A stretch of DNA of 43,173 nucleotides, from assembly GCA_025350965.1 (NCBI GenBank), contig JANXWV010000091.1, positions 1 to 43,173 of the forward strand, in the 5' to 3' direction. Below the pieces are notes generated by a model. The model searched no databases, was not told where the DNA came from, and saw only the letters and a list, made by a program, of their open reading frames with translations. The translations under genes and the position numbers were made by a program. The stretch is from Rhizobacter sp. (GTDB lineage: Bacteria; Pseudomonadota; Gammaproteobacteria; Burkholderiales; Burkholderiaceae_C). Below are positions 1-11,998 of the stretch, piece after piece; the stretch's first letter is position 1; each line of letters starts with the position of its first letter.

Positions 1-13
1 AGGGGGGCGAACC

Positions 14-514
14 ATGGCCACCACCGCATCACCTGTCAAACACTTCTTCTCGAGCTTCCTGCTGGGCGAACTGTTCAAGGGCATGGCCCTGACCGGGCGC
101 CACTTCTGGTCGCGCAAGATCACGGTGCAGTTCCCGGAAGAGAAGACACCGCTGTCGCCGCGATTTCGCGGCCTGCATGCGCTGCGCCGCTACGAGAACG
201 GCGAGGAGCGCTGCATTGCCTGCAAGCTGTGCGAGGCGGTGTGCCCGGCGCTGGCGATCACGATCGAATCCGACGTGCGCGACGACGGCTCGCGTCGCAC
301 CACGCGCTACGACATCGACCTGACCAAGTGCATCTTCTGTGGCTTCTGCGAAGAGAGCTGCCCGGTCGACTCCATCGTCGAGACCCACATCTTCGAGTAC
401 CACGGCGAAAAGCGCGGTGACCTGTACTTCACGAAAGACATGCTGCTCGCCGTGGGCGACCGCTACGAGACCGAGATCGCCGCAGCCAAGGAGGCTGACG
501 CCAAATACCGTTGA
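14..514 (+). CDS. nuoI: NADH-quinone oxidoreductase subunit I
   Basis: Peripheral-arm subunit of respiratory complex I. It carries iron-sulfur clusters N6a and N6b, which pass electrons from the NADH side towards the quinone site. The 166-residue protein shows two ferredoxin-type 4Fe-4S motifs, [12 protein letters not shown] (from Cys67) and [12 protein letters not shown] (about residue 107), as expected for NuoI. The ATG at 14 follows a purine-rich AGGGGGGCG ribosome site. It is the first visible gene of the nuoIJKLMN run; the upstream nuo genes lie outside the window. Identification is firm. Confidence 0.97.
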   Translation: MATTASPVKHFFSSFLLGELFKGMALTGRHFWSRKITVQFPEEKTPLSPRFRGLHALRRYENGEERCIACKLCEAVCPALAITIESDVRDDGSRRTTRYDIDLTKCIFCGFCEESCPVDSIVETHIFEYHGEKRGDLYFTKDMLLAVGDRYETEIAAAKEADAKYR

Positions 515-567
515 GCCTTCAGCTCAGTGCACGGGAAACGAGGTGGGAGCCTCGGCGCAACAACAAC

Positions 568-1212
568 ATGACCCTCAACACCGCGCTCTTCTACGTCTTC
601 TCCAGCATCCTGCTGTTCGCCTCGTTCCGCGTCATCACGGCGCGAAGCCCGGTGTATGCGGTGCTGTTTCTGGTGCTCGCGTTCTTCAACGCCGCCTGTA
701 TCTGGATGCTGCTGCGCGCCGAATTCCTGGCCATCGTGCTGGTGCTCGTCTACGTCGGTGCGGTGATGGTGCTGTTCCTGTTCGTCGTGATGATGCTCGA
801 CGTGGGCTCCGAGACCTTGCGCGAGGGGTTCTGGACGCACTTTCCGGTCGCAGCCCTCGTCGGCGTGGTCATCGCGCTGGAAATGGCGGCCGTGTTGTTG
901 CCGGGCTTCCGCTTGACCGATGCGCCCATGGCTGATGCGGCGGCGCTGAAGCTCGGCAATACCAAGTTGCTGGGCATCGAGGTCTACACCCGCTACCTGT
1001 ACCCGCTGCAGATTGCTGCGGTGCTGCTGCTCGTGGCCATCATTGCGGCCATCGCGCTGACGCTGCGCAAGCGCAAGGATTCGAAGTATCAGAACCCATC
1101 CGAACAGGTCAAGGCCCGAGCCGCCGACCGCGTGCGCATTGTGCAGATGAAGCCCGAGGTCGAGGCGCCTGACGCCTTCACGGCCGCAGCGCCGGCAGGA
1201 GACAAGAAATGA
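568..1212 (+). CDS. nuoJ: NADH-quinone oxidoreductase subunit J
   Basis: Membrane subunit of complex I, 214 residues. The N-terminal half holds about five hydrophobic helices; the typical NuoJ stretch around [16 protein letters not shown] is clear. The C-terminal tail is charged and cytoplasmic. The ATG at 568 is preferred over a TTG at 511 that overlaps the nuoI stop codon, because the protein from 568 starts [11 protein letters not shown], as in other betaproteobacterial NuoJ. AGGTGGGAG lies about 19 nt upstream, rather far for a ribosome site. The end overlaps nuoK by 4 nt (ATGA), which suggests translational coupling. Confidence 0.95.
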   Translation: MTLNTALFYVFSSILLFASFRVITARSPVYAVLFLVLAFFNAACIWMLLRAEFLAIVLVLVYVGAVMVLFLFVVMMLDVGSETLREGFWTHFPVAALVGVVIALEMAAVLLPGFRLTDAPMADAAALKLGNTKLLGIEVYTRYLYPLQIAAVLLLVAIIAAIALTLRKRKDSKYQNPSEQVKARAADRVRIVQMKPEVEAPDAFTAAAPAGDKK

Positions 1213-1526
1213 GCTTCGGCCCCATCACGCTCGGCCACTACCTGTCGCTCGGGGGCATCCTGTTTGCGATGTCGGTGATCGGCATCTTCCTGAACCGCAA
1301 GAACCTCATCGTGTTGTTGATGGCGATCGAGTTGATGCTGCTCGCGGTCAACTTGAACTTCGTCGCGTTCTCGCACTACCTGGGCGACATGGCGGGGCAG
1401 GTGTTCGTGTTCTTCATCCTCACCGTGGCGGCAGCCGAATCGGCCATCGGCTTGGCGATCCTTGTCGTGCTGTTCCGCAACCGCGCGAGCATCAACATCG
1501 ATGAACTCGACGCGCTGAAAGGCTGA
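1209..1526 (+). CDS. nuoK: NADH-quinone oxidoreductase subunit K
   Basis: Small antiporter-like membrane subunit of complex I, 105 residues with three predicted transmembrane helices. The sequence [20 protein letters not shown] followed by LNRKN is characteristic of NuoK. Conserved membrane glutamates are present in IELMLLAVN and [11 protein letters not shown]; the family is known to use these for proton translocation. The start codon overlaps the nuoJ stop, and nuoL begins 6 nt after the stop. Confidence 0.97.
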   Translation: MSFGPITLGHYLSLGGILFAMSVIGIFLNRKNLIVLLMAIELMLLAVNLNFVAFSHYLGDMAGQVFVFFILTVAAAESAIGLAILVVLFRNRASINIDELDALKG

Positions 1527-1532
1527 CCCGCG

Positions 1533-3569
<2,037 letters not shown>

Positions 3570-3587
3570 CGCACGGAGAACAAGAAC

Positions 3588-5066
3588 ATGGGTTTGTTGA
3601 GTCTCGCCATCTGGCTGCCGATCCTCGCGGGCGTGGTGCTGCTCGCGCTCGGCCGTGACAGCCAGGCCGGCACGGTGCGCTGGGTGGCGCTGCTGGCGGC
3701 GTTTGCGAGCTTCCTCGTCACGCTGCCGCTGATCAAGGGTTTCGACAGCACCACCGCTGCGCTGCAGTTTCAGGAGAAGCTGTCGTGGATCGCGCGCTTC
3801 AACGTGCACTACCACCTGGGCGTGGACGGCCTGTCGATGTGGTTCGTTCCGCTCACCGCGTTCATCACCGTCATCGTCGTGGTCGCCGCGTGGGAAGTGA
3901 TCACCGACCGTGTACACCAGTACATGGGTGCGTTCCTGATCCTGTCCGGCTTGATGGTCGGTGTGTTCAGCGCCCTCGACGGTTTGCTGTTCTATGTGTT
4001 CTTCGAAGCCACGCTGATCCCGATGTACCTGATCATCGGCGTGTGGGGCGGGCCGAAGCGGGTGTACGCCGCGTTCAAGTTCTTCCTGTACACGCTGGCC
4101 GGCTCGCTGTTGATGCTGGTCGCGCTGATCTTCCTGTACTACAAGTCGGGTGGCAGCTTCGACATCCTCACATGGCACAAGCTGCCACTCGCAATGAACG
4201 CGCAGACCTTGCTGTTCTTCGCGTTCTTCCTCGCCTTCGCGGTGAAGGTGCCGATGTGGCCAGTGCACACCTGGCTGCCCGATGCCCACGTCGAAGCGCC
4301 GACCGGCGGCTCGGTCGTCCTGGCGGCCATCATGCTCAAGCTCGGCTGCTACGGCTTCCTGCGCTTCTCGCTGCCGATCACGCCCGACGCATCCCACAAG
4401 TGGGCCGGCTTCATGATCGCGCTCTCGCTCGTGGCGGTGGTCTACATCGGCTTCGTGGCGCTGGTGCAGCGTGACATGAAGAAGCTCGTCGCGTATTCGT
4501 CGATCGCCCACATGGGCTTCGTGACCTTCGGCTTTTTCATCTTCAATGAACTGGGCATGTCTGGCGGCATCGTGCAGATGATCTCGCATGGCTTCGTGTC
4601 GGGCGCCATGTTCCTTTGCATCGGTGTGCTCTACGACCGCGTGCATTCGCGCGAGATTGCTTCCTATGGCGGTGTGGCCAACACGATGCCGAAGTTCGCT
4701 GCCTTCGCCGTGCTGTTCGCGATGGCCAACTGCGGCCTGCCCGGCACGGCCGGCTTCGTGGGTGAGTGGATGGTGATCCTCGGTGCGGTCAAGTACAACT
4801 TCTGGCTCGGCGCCATCGCGGCGAGCACGTTGATCTTCGGTGCGGCTTACACACTCTGGATGGTCAAGCGGGTCTACTTCGGCGCGATTGCGAACGACCA
4901 CGTGCGTGCGCTGACCGACATCAACGCCCGCGAGTTCGGCATGTTGGCGGCGCTGGCCGTCGCGGTGCTGTGGATGGGCCTGTACCCGAAGCCGTTCACC
5001 GATGTGATGCACGTGTCGGTATCTGAACTGCTCAGGCACGCGGCTGTCAGCAAGCTCGCCAACTGA
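3588..5066 (+). CDS. nuoM: NADH-quinone oxidoreductase subunit M
   Basis: Second antiporter-like proton-translocating subunit of complex I, 492 residues with about 14 membrane helices. Diagnostic segments are [20 protein letters not shown], the glutamate-bearing [40 protein letters not shown] and [16 protein letters not shown]. The ATG at 3588 follows CGGAGA at a suitable distance. The gene lies 18 nt after nuoL and 52 nt before nuoN, in the same operon. Confidence 0.97.
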   Translation: MGLLSLAIWLPILAGVVLLALGRDSQAGTVRWVALLAAFASFLVTLPLIKGFDSTTAALQFQEKLSWIARFNVHYHLGVDGLSMWFVPLTAFITVIVVVAAWEVITDRVHQYMGAFLILSGLMVGVFSALDGLLFYVFFEATLIPMYLIIGVWGGPKRVYAAFKFFLYTLAGSLLMLVALIFLYYKSGGSFDILTWHKLPLAMNAQTLLFFAFFLAFAVKVPMWPVHTWLPDAHVEAPTGGSVVLAAIMLKLGCYGFLRFSLPITPDASHKWAGFMIALSLVAVVYIGFVALVQRDMKKLVAYSSIAHMGFVTFGFFIFNELGMSGGIVQMISHGFVSGAMFLCIGVLYDRVHSREIASYGGVANTMPKFAAFAVLFAMANCGLPGTAGFVGEWMVILGAVKYNFWLGAIAASTLIFGAAYTLWMVKRVYFGAIANDHVRALTDINAREFGMLAALAVAVLWMGLYPKPFTDVMHVSVSELLRHAAVSKLAN

Positions 5067-5118
5067 ACACACGCGTGACCCCGCCTGCCTGCACCAGAAC
5101 AAGAAGCGACAAGCACCC

Positions 5119-6600
5119 ATGAATCAGATGAACTGGCACGCCGTACACCCCGAGATGGTTCTGCTCGGGATGGCCTGCGTCATCGCGATGCTCGACCTCT
5201 GGGTCACGAGCCCGCGCCGCACGCCGACCTACCTGCTCACGCAGGCCACGCTGGCGGTGGTCGGCCTGATGCACCTGCAAGGCTTCACCGATGGCGGCAC
5301 CGAATACGCGATGCAGCGCATGGTCGTCGCCGACCCGATGGGCCACTTGCTGGGCGCTTTCGCCTGCCTGGCGGTGATGGTGTCGCTGGTGTATGCGCGG
5401 CCGTACGCCGCCGAGCGCGACATGCTCAAGGGCGAACTCTTCACCCTCAGCAGCTTTGCGCTGCTCGGCATCTGCGTGATGCAGTCGGCGAACAACTTCC
5501 TCGTCATCTACCTCGGCCTGGAGCTGATGTCGCTCAGCCTCTACGCGCTGGTGGCGCTGCGGCGCGACAGTGTCGACGCGACCGAGGCGGCGATGAAGTA
5601 CTTCGTGCTCGGCGCGCTGGCCAGCGGCTTCCTGCTGTACGGCTTGTCGATGACGTACGGCGCCACGGGCTCACTCGAAATCAGCGAAGTGTTCAAGGCC
5701 GTGGGCACCGGGCAGATCAACAAGTCGGTGCTGGTGTTCGGCGTGGTCTTCATCGTGGCCGGCCTGGCCTTCAAGCTCGGTGCCGTGCCCTTCCACATGT
5801 GGGTGCCCGACGTCTACCAAGGCGCGCCCACTGCCGTGACGCTGTTGATCGGCGGGGCGCCGAAGCTGGCCGCTTTCGCCATCACCATCCGCCTGCTGGT
5901 CGAGGGCTTGTCGGGCATCGGCGCCGACTGGCAGCAGATGCTCGTCGTGCTGTCCATCGGCTCGATGGTGCTGGGCAACCTCGTCGCCATTGCGCAGACC
6001 AACCTGAAGCGCATGCTGGCGTATTCCAGCATCGCGCAGATGGGCTTCATGCTGCTCGGCCTCACGCCCACCGTGGTGGGCATGAACACCTTCTCGGCCG
6101 CCAACGGCTACAGCTCGTCGATGTTCTACATCGTCACGTACGTGCTCACCACGCTGGGCAGCTTCGGCATGGTGATGTTGTTGTCGCGCCAGGGTTTCGA
6201 GTCGGAGCAGATCAGCGACCTCAAAGGCCTGGCCAAACGCAGCCCGTGGTTTGCGCTCGTGATGACCGTGATCATGCTGTCGCTTGCCGGCCTGCCGCCG
6301 ACGGTCGGCTTCTACGCCAAGCTGGCCGTGCTGCAGGCGGTGGTGTCGACGAATGTCGGCGGCTACATTGCGCTGGCCGTCGTCGCGGTGCTGATGAGCC
6401 TGGTCGGCGCCTTCTATTACCTGCGTGTCATCAAGGTCATGTACTTCGACGAGCCGACCGATACGCAGCCCATCGTCAGCACCGGCGAGATGCGCTTCGT
6501 GCTGTCGATCAACGGCGCCGCCGTGTTGCTGTTCGGCCTGCTGCCCGACGGGCTGATGACGGTGTGCCGAGAGGCCATCGTCAAGGCGCTCACCACGTGA
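5119..6600 (+). CDS. nuoN: NADH-quinone oxidoreductase subunit N
   Basis: Third antiporter-like subunit of complex I, 493 residues and polytopic. Family motifs include [36 protein letters not shown] and [16 protein letters not shown]. It ends the nuo cluster. Its TGA stop overlaps a GTG start of the following Nudix gene (GTGA), so that gene is probably translated from the same message. Confidence 0.97.
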   Translation: MNQMNWHAVHPEMVLLGMACVIAMLDLWVTSPRRTPTYLLTQATLAVVGLMHLQGFTDGGTEYAMQRMVVADPMGHLLGAFACLAVMVSLVYARPYAAERDMLKGELFTLSSFALLGICVMQSANNFLVIYLGLELMSLSLYALVALRRDSVDATEAAMKYFVLGALASGFLLYGLSMTYGATGSLEISEVFKAVGTGQINKSVLVFGVVFIVAGLAFKLGAVPFHMWVPDVYQGAPTAVTLLIGGAPKLAAFAITIRLLVEGLSGIGADWQQMLVVLSIGSMVLGNLVAIAQTNLKRMLAYSSIAQMGFMLLGLTPTVVGMNTFSAANGYSSSMFYIVTYVLTTLGSFGMVMLLSRQGFESEQISDLKGLAKRSPWFALVMTVIMLSLAGLPPTVGFYAKLAVLQAVVSTNVGGYIALAVVAVLMSLVGAFYYLRVIKVMYFDEPTDTQPIVSTGEMRFVLSINGAAVLLFGLLPDGLMTVCREAIVKALTT

Positions 6601-7178
6601 CCGCACCTGACGACCATCTGCAGGAAACACCGCTCCACTCCGAGCAGGTCTACCGGGGCCACTTTCTCGATGTCCGCCGCGACGAGGTTCGCATGCCCGA
6701 CGGCCGCACCGCGCAGCGCGAGTACATCGTTCACCCCGGTGCGGTGATGATCGTGCCGCTGCTCGACGACGGCCGGCTCGTGGTCGAGCGCCAGTGGCGC
6801 CACCCAATGGGCCGCTCGATGCTCGAATTCCCCGCTGGCAAACTCGATGCGGGTGAGTCGCCCGGCCAATGCGCCGTGCGCGAATTGAACGAGGAGACGG
6901 GCTACCGTGCCACCGAGTGGGCCCGTGCCGGCATCCTGCACAACGCCATCGCCTATTCGACCGAAGGCATTGAGGTGTGGTTCGCGCGCGGGCTGACACT
7001 CGGCCCGCGCCGGCTCGATGACGGCGAGTTTCTCGATGTACTGAGCCTCGGGGCCGACGAACTCGATACCCTCGCCGCGCGCGGTGAACTCACCGACGCA
7101 AAGACGCTGATCGGCTTGCTGTGGCTTGCCAACTGGCGTGCCGGGCGCTGGCCCTTGCAGTGGCAGGCTTCGGCGTGA
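6597..7178 (+). CDS. Nudix hydrolase, ADP-ribose pyrophosphatase type
   Basis: 193-residue Nudix hydrolase. The Nudix box is complete: it starts GKLDAGE and runs through REL to NEETGY, giving the G-x5-E-x7-REL-x-EE-x-G pattern that binds the catalytic divalent metals. The preceding hydrophobic strands ([20 protein letters not shown]) and the proline 16-20 residues after the box fit the NudF/ADP-ribose pyrophosphatase group, which splits ADP-ribose or similar nucleoside diphosphate compounds. The GTG at 6597 is chosen because it overlaps the nuoN stop by 4 nt and gives the normal length. A Nudix gene directly after nuoN is a common Burkholderiales arrangement. The true substrate cannot be read from the sequence. 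Confidence 0.88.
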   Translation: MTAPDDHLQETPLHSEQVYRGHFLDVRRDEVRMPDGRTAQREYIVHPGAVMIVPLLDDGRLVVERQWRHPMGRSMLEFPAGKLDAGESPGQCAVRELNEETGYRATEWARAGILHNAIAYSTEGIEVWFARGLTLGPRRLDDGEFLDVLSLGADELDTLAARGELTDAKTLIGLLWLANWRAGRWPLQWQASA

Positions 7179-7203
7179 GCCACGCCGCATCGATAATGCA
7201 GTG

Positions 7204-7650
7204 ATGAAGGTCCTGAACCTGCGTTGCGCTCACGAGCATGTGTTCGAAGGCTGGTTCGCCTCCGACGAAGACTTTCAATTGCAAGAAGCGCGAGGCATGG
7301 TTGCCTGCCCGCTGTGCGCGGACAAGACCATCCTGCGGCTGCCCAGCGCCCCGCGCCTGAACGTGTCGAGGCAGCGCGAGCCGCCCGCCGTCGAGTCGGC
7401 CCCGAACACGGCGGCGCCGGCCGCAGCGCAACAGGCCAAGTGGTTGCGTGCGGTGCGCCACATGATGGTCAGCACCGAAGATGTCGGCGAACGCTTTCCC
7501 GAAGAGGCACGCCGCATTCATTACGGCGAAACCGAAGGCCGCCCGATTCGCGGCCGTGCCAGCCCGGCCGACGCCGAGGCCTTGCGTGAAGAGGGCATCG
7601 AGGTCATGTCGGTGGCGGTGCCCGAGCCGCTCAAGGGGCCGCTTCAGTAA
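7204..7650 (+). CDS. DUF1178 family protein
   Basis: 148-residue protein of the DUF1178 family, function unknown. Typical features are the start MKVLNLRCAHEHVFEGWF, a short-chain zinc-ribbon-like pair (Cys9/His11 and a later CPLC near residue 36), and the C-terminal region with GETEGRPIRGRASPADAEAL. The ATG at 7204 is used because homologous proteins begin at this point; GTG at 7201 is directly in front and cannot be excluded. It follows the Nudix gene closely and probably belongs to the same transcript. Confidence 0.85.
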   Translation: MKVLNLRCAHEHVFEGWFASDEDFQLQEARGMVACPLCADKTILRLPSAPRLNVSRQREPPAVESAPNTAAPAAAQQAKWLRAVRHMMVSTEDVGERFPEEARRIHYGETEGRPIRGRASPADAEALREEGIEVMSVAVPEPLKGPLQ

Positions 7651-7664
7651 ACAAGAGGTCTGCC

Positions 7665-7907
7665 ATGCGCGCTGTCTTCGGTGGGGTGTCACTGCTCGTC
7701 GTGTTGGCCTTGGTGCTGCTGCTGGTGGCGAGCCAACTCAAGACGGCGGCGCCCGTCCTGGCGTTGCCGGGCACTGCCGCAGCGAGCACGGCCGGCTCAG
7801 GCGCCGTTCGCGACCAAGTGCAGCAAGCCCGGCAGCAAGTCGGCGACGACGTGGCCAAGGCACTGGAGCAAGGCGCTGCCGCACGCAAGGAAGAAGCCGA
7901 CAAGTAG
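7665..7907 (+). CDS. Small single-span membrane protein, hypothetical
   Basis: 80-residue protein not assigned to a named family. It has one strong N-terminal membrane helix (about residues 7-24, GVSLLVVLALVLLLVASQL), a short Ala/Pro/Gly linker, and a charged, probably helical C-terminus with glutamine, lysine and glutamate (about residues 48-80). AAGAGG is present about 8 nt before the ATG. It lies 14 nt after the DUF1178 gene and 48 nt before tadA, which supports a real co-transcribed gene. A membrane-tethered coiled segment is the most that can be said. Confidence 0.65.
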   Translation: MRAVFGGVSLLVVLALVLLLVASQLKTAAPVLALPGTAAASTAGSGAVRDQVQQARQQVGDDVAKALEQGAAARKEEADK

Positions 7908-8567
<660 letters not shown>

Positions 8568-8599
8568 GCCAAAATCGACCTCGGACTGTTCTCGACCCG

Positions 8600-9544
8600 A
8601 TGACCACGCTGACCCTTTTCACCCCTGCCGGCGTGCTGGCCAAGGCGGCACCGCTCAGGCTCGCCGCGAAACGCCTGACGGCTCTGGGCTTCGATGTGCT
8701 GACCGATGCATCGACGCTGGCAAAACACCAGCGCTTCGCTGGCGACGATGACACGCGCCTGGCCACCTTGCACCGCGTGGCGGGGCAGGCACCCGACATC
8801 GCGCTGGCCACGCGCGGTGGCTACGGCCTCACGCGGCTGCTCGACCGCGTCGACTGGGCGCTGATCGCGAAGAGCGTCGAGCGCGGCACGCACTGGGTCG
8901 GTCAGAGCGACATGACCGCGCTTCAACTCGGCCTGCTCGCCCACACGAAGGATGCTGCCCGCGCGATCACCTGGGCCGGCCCGCTGGCATGCGACGACTT
9001 CGGCCGCCCTGATGACGCCGGCGGCGTGGACGACGTGACGCAGGGCTGCTTCGTCGAGGCCATGACCGGCGCACTCGAAGCGGTCGGCTTTCGCACCGAA
9101 GCGGGGTTCGACGCGCTGTCGGTGCGCGGCCAGCTGTGGGGCGGCAACCTGTGCATGCTGAACTCGCTGCTCGGCACGATGCACATGCCACGCGTCAAGG
9201 GCGGCGTGCTGTTCCTCGAAGACGTGAACGAGCACCCCTACCGTGTCGAGCGGCACCTGCTGCAACTGCACCAGGCCGGTGTGCTCGATGCGCAGAAGGC
9301 GGTTGTTCTCGGGGCATTCAGCGGCTGGAAGCCGTCACCACTCGACCGGGGCTACTCGCTGAAGACGGTGGTCGCGCACCTGCGCACGCTGACCCGCACG
9401 CCGATACTGACCGGCCTGCCCTTCGGCCATGTGCCCACCAAGGTCACGCTGCCGGTGGGCGCGAAAGTGCGGCTCGTGGTGCAGGGGCGTGACGTGCTGA
9501 TCGGGTGGGAGCATGCCCACCACGTTCACCACACGCACGACTGA
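8600..9544 (+). CDS. ldcA: Muramoyltetrapeptide LD-carboxypeptidase (peptidase S66)
   Basis: Cytoplasmic serine peptidase of family S66. It removes the terminal D-alanine from murein tetrapeptides during cell-wall recycling. The 314-residue length fits. The start resembles the family (LTLFTPAGVLAKAAPLRLAA), with the GGYGLTRLL segment, the nucleophile region VGQSDMTAL (Ser103), and later acidic and histidine elements around LFLEDVNEHPYRVERHL and LPFGHVPTKVTLPVG. It lies 32 nt after tadA. A short GC-rich inverted repeat follows the stop codon. Confidence 0.9.
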   Translation: MTTLTLFTPAGVLAKAAPLRLAAKRLTALGFDVLTDASTLAKHQRFAGDDDTRLATLHRVAGQAPDIALATRGGYGLTRLLDRVDWALIAKSVERGTHWVGQSDMTALQLGLLAHTKDAARAITWAGPLACDDFGRPDDAGGVDDVTQGCFVEAMTGALEAVGFRTEAGFDALSVRGQLWGGNLCMLNSLLGTMHMPRVKGGVLFLEDVNEHPYRVERHLLQLHQAGVLDAQKAVVLGAFSGWKPSPLDRGYSLKTVVAHLRTLTRTPILTGLPFGHVPTKVTLPVGAKVRLVVQGRDVLIGWEHAHHVHHTHD

Positions 9545-9549
9545 ACGTG

Positions 9550-9567
9550 CCGGCGCCCGCGCTGGCG
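9550..9567 (+). terminator. GC-rich hairpin after ldcA
   Basis: GCCGGCG and CGCTGGC can pair (one G-U) around a four-base loop just after the ldcA stop codon. No run of T follows, so intrinsic termination would be weak. The same 22 nt, with two differences, follow another stop codon at 35377-35398. Confidence 0.35.
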
Positions 9568-9572
9568 ACGTG

Positions 9573-9600
9573 CTGAAACGGCGAAGACGACGCTTACAAT
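9573..9600 (+). promoter_or_regulatory. Candidate promoter of the ABC transporter operon
   Basis: CTGAAA at 9573-9578 and TACAAT at 9595-9600 are separated by 16 nt and resemble sigma-70 boxes (4/6 and 5/6 matches). They lie about 115 nt before the binding-protein gene, in the only real gap between it and ldcA. The call rests on position and box similarity only. Confidence 0.4.
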
Positions 9601-9714
9601 TCGGTGTCTGCCTCTCGCTGACCCAGCCACAAGCCGGTGTTCTTCGGAGGCAATTTTCTTTGTGGGGGCGCGGCGCAAGCCTGCTGCGCGCCGATGAACG
9701 AATGGGAGTAGCGC

Positions 9715-11994
9715 ATGGCGGGTCGGTGCAGGAAACGCGAACCAAACTTGGCCCAGCGCCTTCTGATGTTGCTGGCTGCCGCATGCTTGCTTGCCGCCTG
9801 CAACAACAGCCCGTATGCCGACGGCGCAGCGGCAACGAACATCATCTTCAACTCGTTCGATGAACGGTCTCCGCGCTATCTGGACCCGACCGCGTCGTAC
9901 CTGAACCCCGAAACGCCGTACACCATGGCGGCGTACGAGCCGCTATACGGCTACCACTACCTCAAGCGCCCGTACGAGCTGATTCCGAAGGCCGCTGCCG
10001 CCGTCGTGAAGCCGTATTACCTCGACAAGGCCGGCGCGCGCCTGGCTGACGATGCACCTGCCGAAGCCATTGCCGAGAGCGTGTACGACGTGCCCATCAA
10101 GCCCGGCATTCGCTACGCGCCGCACCCGGCTTTCGCGAAGGACGTGAAGGGCGAATACCTGTACCACCACCTCGCGCCCGGTCAGCTCGCCGACAAGCGC
10201 GCGCCACAAGACTTCGCCGAGCAAGGCACGCGCGAGCTCGTTGCCGAAGACTTCGTCTACGCGCTCAAGCGCCATGCCACCACGCGCATCGAGGCGCCGA
10301 TCTACGCGGTGTTCGCCGAGTACCTGCTCGGCCTGAAAGACTACGCCGCGCTGTTGAAAGTCGAAGACAAGAAGCTGCTCGCCGGCCTGCCCGAAGACAG
10401 CCAGGACAAGCCTTTTCTCGACCTGCGACGCTGGCCGCTGGCCGGGGCCACAGCAGTCGACAGCCACACCTTGCGCATGCGCATCAAGGGCAAGTACCCG
10501 CAGTGGAAGTACTGGATGGCCATGACCTTCGCCGCGCCGGTGCCCTGGGAGGCCGATGCGTTCTATTCGCAGCCCGGCATGGGCAAGAACGGCCTCTCGC
10601 TGATCCGCTGGCCCGTGGGCACGGGGCCTTACATGCTGACCCAGCACGTGAAAGACCGCTTCCTGGAAATGAAGCGCAACCCGAACTACCACGGCGAAAC
10701 CTACCCTTGCGACGGGAACCCCGGCGACGAGGAAGCCGGCCTGCTGGCCGATTGCGGCAAGCCGATGCCGTTTGCCGATGGCTTTCAATCGATCTTCGTG
10801 AAGGAGCGGGTGCCTCGCAAGGAGATGTTCAAGCAGGGCTATCTCGACGTGCCCGAGATCGAACGGCCCGACTGGGGCGTGGAACTGCGCACCGATGCGG
10901 AAGACTCGAAGATCGTCAAGCGGCTGTACGACGAGCGCGGTTTCAGCTTCCCGCAGACCACCGACATCAACAACTGGTACCTCGGCTTCAACTGGCTCGA
11001 CCCGGTCGTGGGCAAGGGCGACACGCCCGAGCAGCAGGTGAAGAACCGCAAGCTGCGCCAGGCCTTGTCGATCGCCATCGACTGGGAAGAGGGCTACGGC
11101 CGGGTCTTTCGCAACAAGGGCGGCGAGACCGCACAAGGCCCGGTTCCGCCGGGCGTGTTCGGCTCGCGCGAAGGCACGCCCGAGGGCATCAACCGAGTCA
11201 CGCACCGGCTTGTGAACGGGCTGCCGGTGCGCCGGCCGATCGAAGACGCGAAGCGCCTGATGGCGGAAGCCGGCTACCCGAACGGCCGCGCCGCCGACAC
11301 CGGCAAGCCGCTGGTGCTGAACTACGACTACCAGCGCACGCCCACGCCGGAAATCAAGTCGGAGATCGACTGGATGGTCAAGCAGTTCGCCAAGCTCGGC
11401 ATCCAGCTCGAAGTGCGCGCCACCGACTTCAACCAGCACCAGGAGAAGCTGCTGAAAGGCAAGGCGCAGATCGTCTGGGGCGGCTGGCTGGGCGACTACC
11501 CCGATGCCGAGAACTTCCTGTTCCAGCTGTATGGCCCGAACGCGAAGGCGGTGTCGCAGGGCGAGAACGCCATCAACTACAGCAACCCGGCCTACGACAA
11601 GCTCTTCGTGCGCATGCAAACGCTCGACGACGGGCCGGAGCGCCAGAAGTTGATTGACGAGATGGTGGCCATCGCCCGCGAAGACTCGCCCTGGGCCTGG
11701 GGCTACTGGCCGTACGTGGCGCTCGCGTTCCAGCCCTGGCTGCACAACGGCAAGCCGAGCATCCTGATCCGCGACCAGGTGAAGTACTACCGCGTCGACC
11801 CGGTGGCCCGGGTGGTGCGCCAGGCCGAGTGGAACAAGCCGACCTGGTGGCCGATTCTGCTGCTTGCCGCCGGTGCGTTGGCGCTGGTGTGGGTCGGCCG
11901 GCGCAGCTACCGTGCGCGGCAAGACGCCACGGCGAAGGCGGCTGTGCCTGCGTCGCCAGTCACACCTGCGACACCTTCGACTCAAGTGGGCTAG
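9715..11994 (+). CDS. ABC transporter substrate-binding lipoprotein, family 5, with C-terminal membrane anchor
   Basis: 759-residue extracytoplasmic binding protein of the peptide/nickel class (SBP family 5). An N-terminal signal with lipobox LAAC (Cys29) predicts a lipoprotein. The SBP core shows a typical RKLRQALSIAIDW and AQGPVPPGVFG block. Unusually, the C-terminus (about residues 716-736, WWPILLLAAGALALVWVGRR) is a hydrophobic helix followed by basic residues, so a second membrane anchor is predicted. GGGAG lies 11 nt before the ATG. Two permease genes and a double ATPase follow, in the order known from yejABEF-type and other oligopeptide importers. The substrate is not determined. Confidence 0.88.
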   Translation: MAGRCRKREPNLAQRLLMLLAAACLLAACNNSPYADGAAATNIIFNSFDERSPRYLDPTASYLNPETPYTMAAYEPLYGYHYLKRPYELIPKAAAAVVKPYYLDKAGARLADDAPAEAIAESVYDVPIKPGIRYAPHPAFAKDVKGEYLYHHLAPGQLADKRAPQDFAEQGTRELVAEDFVYALKRHATTRIEAPIYAVFAEYLLGLKDYAALLKVEDKKLLAGLPEDSQDKPFLDLRRWPLAGATAVDSHTLRMRIKGKYPQWKYWMAMTFAAPVPWEADAFYSQPGMGKNGLSLIRWPVGTGPYMLTQHVKDRFLEMKRNPNYHGETYPCDGNPGDEEAGLLADCGKPMPFADGFQSIFVKERVPRKEMFKQGYLDVPEIERPDWGVELRTDAEDSKIVKRLYDERGFSFPQTTDINNWYLGFNWLDPVVGKGDTPEQQVKNRKLRQALSIAIDWEEGYGRVFRNKGGETAQGPVPPGVFGSREGTPEGINRVTHRLVNGLPVRRPIEDAKRLMAEAGYPNGRAADTGKPLVLNYDYQRTPTPEIKSEIDWMVKQFAKLGIQLEVRATDFNQHQEKLLKGKAQIVWGGWLGDYPDAENFLFQLYGPNAKAVSQGENAINYSNPAYDKLFVRMQTLDDGPERQKLIDEMVAIAREDSPWAWGYWPYVALAFQPWLHNGKPSILIRDQVKYYRVDPVARVVRQAEWNKPTWWPILLLAAGALALVWVGRRSYRARQDATAKAAVPASPVTPATPSTQVG

Positions 11995-11998
11995 CCCA

